Below are positions 56,671-64,000 of a stretch of 64,000 nucleotides of DNA, one piece after another. Each line of letters opens with the position of its first letter. Position 1 is the stretch's first letter. Source of the DNA: Paragyromitra xinjiangensis. Lineage: Eukaryota > Ascomycota > Pezizomycetes > Pezizales > Discinaceae. The position numbers and the translations under genes are program-made. The notes under the pieces were generated by a model. That model was not told the DNA's origin. It was given only the letters and a program-made list of their open reading frames with translations, and searched no databases. The stretch lies in assembly GCA_038503065.1 (NCBI GenBank), contig JBCAMK010000002.1, positions 1,674,001 to 1,738,000 on the forward strand. Direction: 5' to 3'.

Positions 56671-58324
56671 ATGCATCTCCAAGCAGTCTCTTATAATCAA
56701 TCAGCAGCCATGTCTACCTCTGCATCTCGAAGGGCACTTAACATCAACAACATCAATCCCCATGTCATAAAAGCTCAGTATGCTGTTCGTGGTGAGATTG
56801 CTACAAGATCCGAGGCCTACCGTCAACAACTCGCTGCTACCGCTACTCCCCCCGCTTCAGACAGTGTTTCTGCTCCTCTAGGCAGCACTTCCAATGGTGC
56901 CGATAAGCTTCCGTTTGATACTGTTATCTCTGCAAACATTGGGAACCCACAACAGCTTGACCAAAAGCCAATTACGTTCATTCGACAAGTTCTGAGTATC
57001 CTCGAGTATCCTACTCTTCTTGAGCACGAAGGGTTGTTCCCGGAAGATGTTAGGGAGAGAGCGAGGTGGCTATTAAAGCAAGTGGGAAGTGTTGGTGCTT
57101 ATTCCCAGAGCCAGGGATGCTTAGGTCTCAGGAAGAGTGTTGCGAGGTTCATCGAAGGTTTGTGATAGCTCATCTGATAGTTTGGTGAAGATTTCTAAAA
57201 AGATTACAGAACGTGATGGTCACCCTTCTGATGCTGACGACATATTTCTCACCGCTGGTGCCTCTTCTGGTGTCAATACTCTTCTCCATACCATCTGCGC
57301 CTCCAAGTCAAGCGGTGTCCTCATTCCTATCCCTCAATACCCGCTCTACACTGCCACACTTGCTCTCGTTGATGCTACCCCAGTCCCATACTACCTAGAT
57401 GAACCCCTCTCTTGGGCCACCGATGTCCCTGCTATCCGTGAAGAAATCGTCAAAGCCAAAGCTGCTGGCGTAGAACTCCGCTCTATCGTCGTTATCAACC
57501 CCGGAAACCCCACCGGTGCTACCTTAACCGAGCAAAACATCGCAGACGTCATTACTCTTGCTGCTGAAGAACACCTTGTTATCATGGCTGATGAGGTCTA
57601 TCAGACCAATGTATATCAGGGCAAATTCTACTCTTTCAAGAAGATCTTGAGGAATCTGCAGAAGGAGAACCCCGGGAAGTACGATCACGTTGAATTGGTT
57701 TCTTTCCATTCGGTCTCCAAGGGTATGGTGGGCGAGTGCGGGCACCGTGGAGGATACTTCGAGCTAGTTGGGTTCGATAAAGAGGTGCAAGCTCAGATTT
57801 ATAAGCTTGTTTCTATCACACTTTGTCCACCAGTTATTGGACAATGTCTAGTTGAGCTTATGGTCAACCCCCCGAAGGAGGGCAGTGAATCGTATGAGCT
57901 CTACCAGCAGGAATACAATGGTAACCTCAACTCTTATCAACAATTCCCATGCTACACAAAAGCTAATTACTTTATAACAGGAATCTACGAAGGTCTTAAG
58001 AAGCGCTCACAAGCACTTCATCAGGCATTCGGAAAGATGCGCGGCGTTTCTTGCCAGGACCCTCTTGGCGCAATGTACCTTTTCCCAACCATCACTATCC
58101 CCCAGAAGGCAGTTGAAGCCGCCGAGAAAGAGGGTAGAAAGCCGGACGAATTTTATTGCATGCGTCTCCTTGATGCTACCGGTATCTGCGTGGTCCCTGG
58201 GTCCGGTTTTGGACAAAGGGAAGGGACTTGGCACTTTAGAACTACCTTCTTGGCTCCCGGTGTAGAGTGGGTTGGAAGACTAGAGAAATTTCACGAGGGG
58301 TTCATGACGGAGTTCGATGGTTAG
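56671..58324 (+). CDS. ALT1: alanine aminotransferase, 513 aa
   Basis: PLP-dependent enzyme interconverting alanine plus 2-oxoglutarate and pyruvate plus glutamate. Three exons join in frame: 56671-57157, 57210-57920, 57981-58324. Seen: VISANIGNPQQLDQKPITFI, GAYSQSQGCLGLRKSVARFI, INPGNPTGATL, MADEVYQTNVY, and SVSKGMVGECGHRGGYFE with the PLP Lys333. The C-terminus (GICVVPGSGFGQREGTWHFR) is typical of the ALT subgroup. Two in-frame starts exist: ATG 56671 and ATG 56710, the second in a better context (GCAGCCATGT). The 13 extra residues plus the following SASRRALN could act as a weak mitochondrial presequence, so dual targeting is possible. Symbol by family; the paralogue assignment is not certain. 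Confidence 0.95.
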
Positions 58325-58329
58325 ATGTG

Positions 58330-60890
58330 TTCCGATACCTAGATTTCTTTTCTTCTTTATCTTTTGGCTCGTTACCCCTGAGGATGGGAGTTTTTTTTCT
58401 CCAGCAGTGATACCCTTTTTCGGTCTCGGTTCTTTTTGGATGTAGGTACCTGGGAGGGGTCAAAATTTCTTAGAGTCAAGTACCTACATATAAACCGTGT
58501 GCGAGTATCGTAGCGAGAAGCGAGGAATAGAATTATCGTTGTGTCTAAGCTTTTTTTCTCGAGTGATTTTATGTGATTGTACCTACCAACTTAGGAGGGT
58601 ATCAAGAACTCGCAGCTAACTCGTGACAGATATCTCTTCTTTCAATTTTTTGGATACTAGGACCCTAGAATGGCTACTTTAGCTGTGATTGTTAATACAT
58701 ATTGAATTAGTAGGACGCTGCTGGAATGAGCCTATACTCACATGGTGTAAATACCACGCACCCGAGGAAAGTTAGCAGACGTCTCAAGATGGTCAATTCC
58801 CGATCTGTCTTGAGGGGTTTGAGCCAAGCAACAATAGAAAAGACGGTTTTCATAGATCTCACTCTAGCTAGGATATAAACATCTGCCTAGGATGTTCTTC
58901 CGAGCCCTATATTATCGATAGATTGGATACCTCCATACTGGGGCGATGGCTATTTCTACTGGTAGAAGCCCAAAACGCAGTCGTGGGGTCTGAATTGTAG
59001 CCACCGTGATCTTAATCACTACCCTCGGAAGAACTAGTTCCGGACCCAAAAAATGAAATAGATAAGACCGAACCGTAAGCACGAGCCTATAAGGCTGGCA
59101 ACAGATGGTTGAGGTCCGTGATCCCCCATTTTCAGGAAAAAGGGGTTTGATACCAGCCCCCCAAAAACTTATATCGGTAGTAACACGGGTATTTCAGGCG
59201 TTGCTCTTGTCTATGATTCTCGGCGCTCAGGATCTGGGGCTCATCTGCCGATCAAAAACCGGGTGTGTGGATGGGACTGGAGCTGGAGCAATATATTCAG
59301 GGCTTCGGTTCCGACGTGGGATTCAGGGTGTGGTTTCACGGTTCCTGGAGTAGGTATTCCAAATCAAAGCTAGATAGCCGTGGAATTTGGCTTTTCTAAC
59401 CTAGTTTTTACCCCTGCGTTTGTATCGCCACTCTGGTTCACTTTGTTTTGTCATGCTTTCCTTATATACCGTGGATCGTGTGCGTGCAGATAGCTTACAA
59501 TGGTGTTAAATCCGATATCGCTTATCTCCTGTGGTTGTTGGCTCGCTGTGATTACTAGAGGTTTGGTTGTTGGCCGTCGGGTAGTGAAATCCCGGGAAAG
59601 GTCCACTACATGATCTAGTGGAGGGGTATTGATATTACATGTAGTATCGGTGAGGGTTCGATAATTATAGCACTTATTTCTGTTGTACATGGTTAAAAGC
59701 CCATCAACTAGCGTAATTGTTTACGCCAGCTAGGAGGCAGTCAATGCCGGTAAATATGAGGGAAATGATGTGGTGGGATTTGTTAGAACTTAGTCTAGGC
59801 GCATGTACAAAGTGGGATGTGCCGGCAATATATTTTGGCAATACAGAAGAAGCTTGCCATAACAATACGCTCAGGACCAAACTTTAGTATTCTTAGAGAG
59901 TGAATATTCTTATGAATATCGGGGGTTGATTAGAATAATCAATTTGGGACTAAGAATATATATTCTTATAGAGTGGTTATTCTTACTCGCAATATTCTTA
60001 TAGTGAGCCTCTTCTGTACTAAATGTTCTGACGTCAAATACTTTACCTAAATGCCAAGGTTTGTGGTTCTAGGAACTTCTGGGTTTGAAGCAAGATATGA
60101 CGGATTGTATCCTAGGCCCTCTCCTAGAGTTGCAATTATTCAGTCTTAATATGGTGCTAGGCTTCGTTTTTTTACTTGCAGTGCGCGGTGAAACTTCTGC
60201 AAATTAGTGCTTAGAAACGAAACTAATGACACATTTCTTCCACAGTTCATACCACAACGCTGAGGTAATAAAGGTTGGTGGAGAATATTAAGGTCAAATA
60301 AGTATCCCTGGATACATAGCTGAATTTAGAGAAATTTATCTCCTTGATCGTAAGAGTTTTTCTTGGCATTTCTTGGCGTCGGTTTTGCTGAAGTTTTGCC
60401 AGCTGCTGCTCCTTAATTAGCAACTGGTGCAAAAACATAAATTCCCCTACTCCTCAACAACAAAGTATTCTTCCACCTAGATAAGTCTCAAAAAAGATCG
60501 CCCTGTATTATAATTTGTATTCTTAAAATATCCAGACAGTTACTGGTAATTTTGGTGGTGGTGCCACATATTTTCTGGTTTGAAAAAATAGTGTTCCATT
60601 TCGGTTGCTGAGCTTTAATTTTCAGAAGTTTCGCCGCGCACTGTATGGTTATGCGCGTTTAAATCCTAACCAATTAGCAATAGCTTCACGTAGATTACCG
60701 GTAGGGAATTGAAGCTCCAATGTACAGAAAATGGCAGTAATTAAACTAAAACTAAAATAAAGATAAAACTAAAATAAAATCACCAATGCTGTGAGTCAAA
60801 CATATATATATAACTTAATCAATACCCCGCTCCCATGGCACAACCCTCTCCGTCACTACCTGTATTTGCGTTATTTCTGTTTTCTTCTGG
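58330..60890. other. gene-poor region
   Basis: No credible gene. It contains an AT-rich repeat cluster near 59.89-60.0 kb, reported separately, and the AT-rich 3' flank of the Crinkler-like gene, including ACATATATATATAACT near 60798. Confidence 0.45.
59886..60004. repeat. AT-rich repeat cluster with perfect palindrome
   Basis: The unit TATTCTTA-T/G-AGAGTG is repeated at about 59888 and 59962 with a further partial copy near 59993. TAAGAATATATATTCTTA at about 59952-59969 is a perfect 18-bp palindrome. There is no coding frame and no flanking duplication was identified. Confidence 0.55.
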
Positions 60891-60892
60891 CC

Positions 60893-63147
60893 TTATTTTT
60901 CTGGAAGATGGAAGTTTTGGAGGCGGTTGAGTAAGTTGTCATAAACCTCCACTTGTCGGCAGAGCTTGGAGAAAACTACATGGCGTAGCTTGGGCATGTC
61001 TATAAAGCCAACCAAAGGTTAATCCCCACGATAAAAGAGTGCGATTAGTGGAATAATACTACCTTCATGCTTCAAGACGGGCTTATGCTGACGAAAATCT
61101 AGTAGGAGGAAGTCGAGCATGACACCGCCCACTAACCACCGATTGTACGGACCATTGACTCGGAATCTGTCATAATGACCTTTTAACTTTACGCCATCTC
61201 GCAGCAGCTCAAACCCCCATTTGTATCCTGGAAAAAAGATATCTATAGCTCCGTTGCCTTTGGATCCCTTGTTCCCGAATTCGGGAGATATAAAAACATT
61301 TCCCTCAAAGAGGATATGACAAGCACGATAGAATTCCTGCTGGAACTGAGCTTCAGGGATGTTTTGTTCGGGCTCTTCTGGGTTACGGGTGTATGGTGTG
61401 CAAGATAACTGAGAAGGATTGAACTGTCTGATGATATCAAACGCTAGATTTTCGGGTGTAGTGTAGTTTAGATTGATTGCGATTGCTACTGGTGGAAAGA
61501 GATATGACTGTGAAACCCTGAAATAAAGTTAGAAGACCATTAGCTGAAGGAAAGGTTTCGAGAAATTTAAATACCAGCGATGGACGGGCGATGCAAAAAC
61601 GTATGATATTGCTTTCCCATCATCATTTAGGGGATCTTGAAGCGTTTTGTGAACCCATCCTGCCTGATAACAACCTTCCAAGGTTATTATAAAATTTTGT
61701 GGCATTCTCGCACAGGATATACAATCGCTTTTATCGCAGGCGAAAGAACCCTTTTTTCCGCACGACGATAGAGAGCCCTTGCGAACGAGCTCCCCGAATA
61801 TGTATGCCATATCTGGGTCAGTAAATCTTTCTCTGGAAGGTAATCCGCGACGGAAGGGTTGGTTCTTTAGCCCGTTAAGAAGTGTTTTCCCAGCTGGATC
61901 GTCTATAAGTATCCTACTAATAAGCTCGGACGTGAGAGGTTCTCCACGCTTAATAATTTTACTTAATTCCTGGAAGTATATAAATTAGTACATGTAAGTT
62001 ATGTGCTCTGAAGAGATTTTAAAACTGGTTTAGTAGAACGTGAGAGAAACGGTGGTATACCAAATCTGTCTCAATGACACTTGACATCGCGCTCAGAGCA
62101 CCTACATGTCCTTCCGTAAAGGTGTATAGATCTTCTTTAAGGCCACCTGTATATATTGGCCGGTCCTGGTTTCCTTGGGCTGATCGATTTATTACGTCAT
62201 TGGCTTCTTCTTCAGAGAGAAGTAAGCCAACAGCAGGGAAAGGGTGGACACTTTCCCATCTCAGAGATATGCGCTGTCCCGGTGCAAATGCAGCAGGAGT
62301 ACCTGCAACATCCGATCCTAGGGGTGATTGGGATGGGTTGCCGTAGCTTGAAAAGAGCATAACATAGGGCCCACTCAACCGATGAATACCTTTCAGAAAG
62401 GTGTTCCAAAAGAACATGTCGTGGTAGCTGGTCTGTGCTTCGTCAAGCAAAAGTACACGGTCTTGAGAGGTCATAACATCCATATATGATCCATTCAGAA
62501 GCCCTTCAAGATATTTCTCGCTTTCCGAAGCCGTCATCTTCTCCGAAGGCCAATGCCGAGCAAATGTAGTTCTATAGTTGGGAAAGCGTGAGGCCAAGCG
62601 TAATTCGACAAGTGTCGCAAGTGTAGTCTTTCCGGAGGCAGGGGTCCCACGAATATGAATTATTCGTAGGGCAAACATTCGTTCTATTAGTCGTTCTACC
62701 ACCATTTCACGGGGACACCAATCTATTTGTGATGTTAGCAGGTAGAAGTGAAACCATCAATTTGGGACACATACAATCCGGAATCCTTTGAAATGTATTA
62801 CTTTCCCCAGGGGTATATTCTGGCTTCTGTACTTCATCGGTTGAATGCTTCGAGAATACATGCGTACAATAATTATTCTGACAAACTAGTGAAGCAACGT
62901 TCCCCGACTCTGCGCGGAAGCTCCCTTCAACACAAGCACATAGAGGGTCCCGACACCCCCCGGTCGTTATCCAGACCATTGAAGGAGCTGGTGAAGGCTT
63001 ATATGTTCGTGTAATTCCGGAAAGAGAGTCTGGCCCGGTTTCTAGGGCTAGTGGGGAATTATCTACTTGTATAGGTTCGGTGGGGCCATCGGATGTGGCC
63101 TCTAACCCAGGCTCACGTCGTTTCCAGCGAAAAAAGGACGACCACAT
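60893..63147 (-). CDS. P-loop NTPase plus REase-like nuclease, Crinkler-effector type, 670 aa
   Basis: Five exons join in frame (descending): 63147-62775, 62722-62040, 61969-61575, 61517-61063, 60999-60893. Residues 60-105 contain a Cys-rich patch (GGCRDPLCACVEG, CQNNYCTHVF). A P-loop NTPase follows: Walker A GTPASGKTTL (residues 150-159) and Walker B RVLLLDEAQ (Asp218, Glu219). After a linker with a second Cys cluster (CGKKGSFACDKSDCISCAR) comes a restriction-enzyme-fold candidate: EAQFQQEFYRACHILF, GAIDIFFPGYKWGFELLRDG (Asp576 and Glu587 as likely metal ligands) and GHYDRF. This NTPase-REase order is the one described for Crinkler (CRN) effectors and related fungal selfish or toxin-like systems. 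It has no signal peptide. Role is inferred: intracellular DNA-targeting effector or conflict protein. Intact, located in gene-poor sequence. Confidence 0.85.
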
Positions 63148-63149
63148 TG

Positions 63150-64000
63150 TTAACTAGAAAAGTGTAGGTGTGGTAATGCCTAAAACCTCAAACACCTGTT
63201 CACCTCCCGTTTGTTAGGTATATGGGTGTGGCTAGAGTGGCGCAAGGCCTTTTGGAACTAATTAACAGTGATAGGGTGTTTAGTTTATCTCAAGGCTTGA
63301 ATTGCTAGTTTCTGGGATCAAGAGGCATGGGAGTATATGTGGGTTGTCGTGAGTGGAACGTTGAGATGCAGATTTTGTGCTTTGTGAAACAGCAAACAAA
63401 ATCGATGATCGAAAAAATAATGCTGGATAAGATCGGTGTTTTAGTAGTCAAATCTGAGCAAAATAAAAACCGTTAGAGCAGTCAATAATCGCGAGACCGA
63501 GCAAGATTAGTTTCTTACTCAGCCTCATAGTTACCAAATTCTAAAGAATGCGGAGAGATAAGGTGACAAGATAAGGAATGAGGATAAAATCGGTATTCGA
63601 AGTGGTATCAAGGAGCGAAGTAATTACCTTGTGGCGCATGCTGATCATCCCTAAAGGTACGCGTAGAACTCAGTGATAAACCCTACCAGGGGTCTCGCGC
63701 TGTTGAAGGGGTCTCTCTTGCTTTTTAGGGCTTGTGTGTGGGAATTTATAGTTAACGATGGCTGGCGCCTTTGGCTTGAGGGTTAGGTTTAGGCCTCCTG
63801 GGTATGACGAATTCGGGGAGTGTAACGAATCCTTCGAAACTTGGTAGGAAACTGGCTCAAGCAATTATACGTATAGGATAGTACTAGAATGACTAGACCT
63901 CGGGTTAACTACCGTATTTTAGCCTGCTGAAGGAACACGGTTTGAGGTTTGCTTACTAAAAATATAGGGGATCTTCGTCACACTCCCTGACGCGACTCTA
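63150..64000. other. upstream flank of the Crinkler-like gene, no further gene seen
   Basis: No open frame of coding character. The region is the presumed promoter side of the minus-strand gene starting at 63147. Confidence 0.4.

Noticed and set aside
1..64000. CRISPR arrays or bacterial operons
   Set aside because: No regularly spaced direct repeats; spliceosomal introns show a eukaryotic genome.

Overview
The window is nuclear DNA of a filamentous ascomycete (Pezizomycotina). The evidence is spliceosomal introns of about 45-90 nt in nearly every gene, pyrimidine-rich leaders, and families typical of these fungi: a Zn2Cys6 regulator, a Pth11-like rhodopsin domain, a CE16-type esterase, a GH3 beta-glucosidase and a DUF3712/LEA-like membrane protein. 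I cannot name the species. All gene models were spliced by hand. For thirteen of the fourteen genes I treat as certain, exon lengths and phases add up to an uninterrupted frame, or the gene is a single open exon; the F-box/ankyrin and GPI-type genes are single-exon.

Layout. 1-5.7 kb: gene-poor, with coding-like scraps. 5.7-7.0: SDR oxidoreductase (+). 8.5-11.2: secreted GH3 beta-glucosidase (-). 11.3-13.9: no gene seen. 14.2-15.2: F-box/ankyrin protein (-), whose 3' end lies in an inverted repeat. 16.0-19.7: large single-pass membrane protein resembling the vacuolar Tag1/DUF3712 family (-). 20.86-21.02: pogo/mariner-like MITE. 21.6-22.4: PEX11 (-). 22.8-27.0: gene-poor, with three copies of a short foldback repeat; a fourth copy lies upstream of the ankyrin gene. 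27.1: unknown protein (+). 29.9-32.3: Zn2Cys6 transcription factor (+). 33.4: secreted GPI-type protein (+). 35.2-36.4: damaged or mis-modelled locus. 37.3-39.3: extended SDR fused to three Cys-rich metal-binding-like repeats (+). 39.7-41.3: BTB/POZ-like protein (+). 41.5-45.2: TRK potassium transporter with 21 exons (-), invisible to single-ORF searches. 45.2-48.2: no gene seen. 48.3-51.2: Pth11-like rhodopsin domain fused to an FHS-type MFS transporter (+). 51.8-53.3: CE16-like GDSL esterase (+). 53.8-54.5: small secreted Lys/Asn-rich protein (-). 56.7-58.3: alanine aminotransferase (+). 60.9-63.1: P-loop NTPase plus nuclease-like protein of Crinkler-effector type (-).

The genes do not form one pathway or a recognisable secondary-metabolite cluster. 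Housekeeping genes (PEX11, TRK, alanine aminotransferase, Tag1-like) alternate with secreted enzymes and accessory genes. The most unusual items are the SDR/Cys-cluster fusion, the rhodopsin/MFS fusion, the Crinkler-like NTPase-nuclease and three separate classes of small inverted-repeat element.
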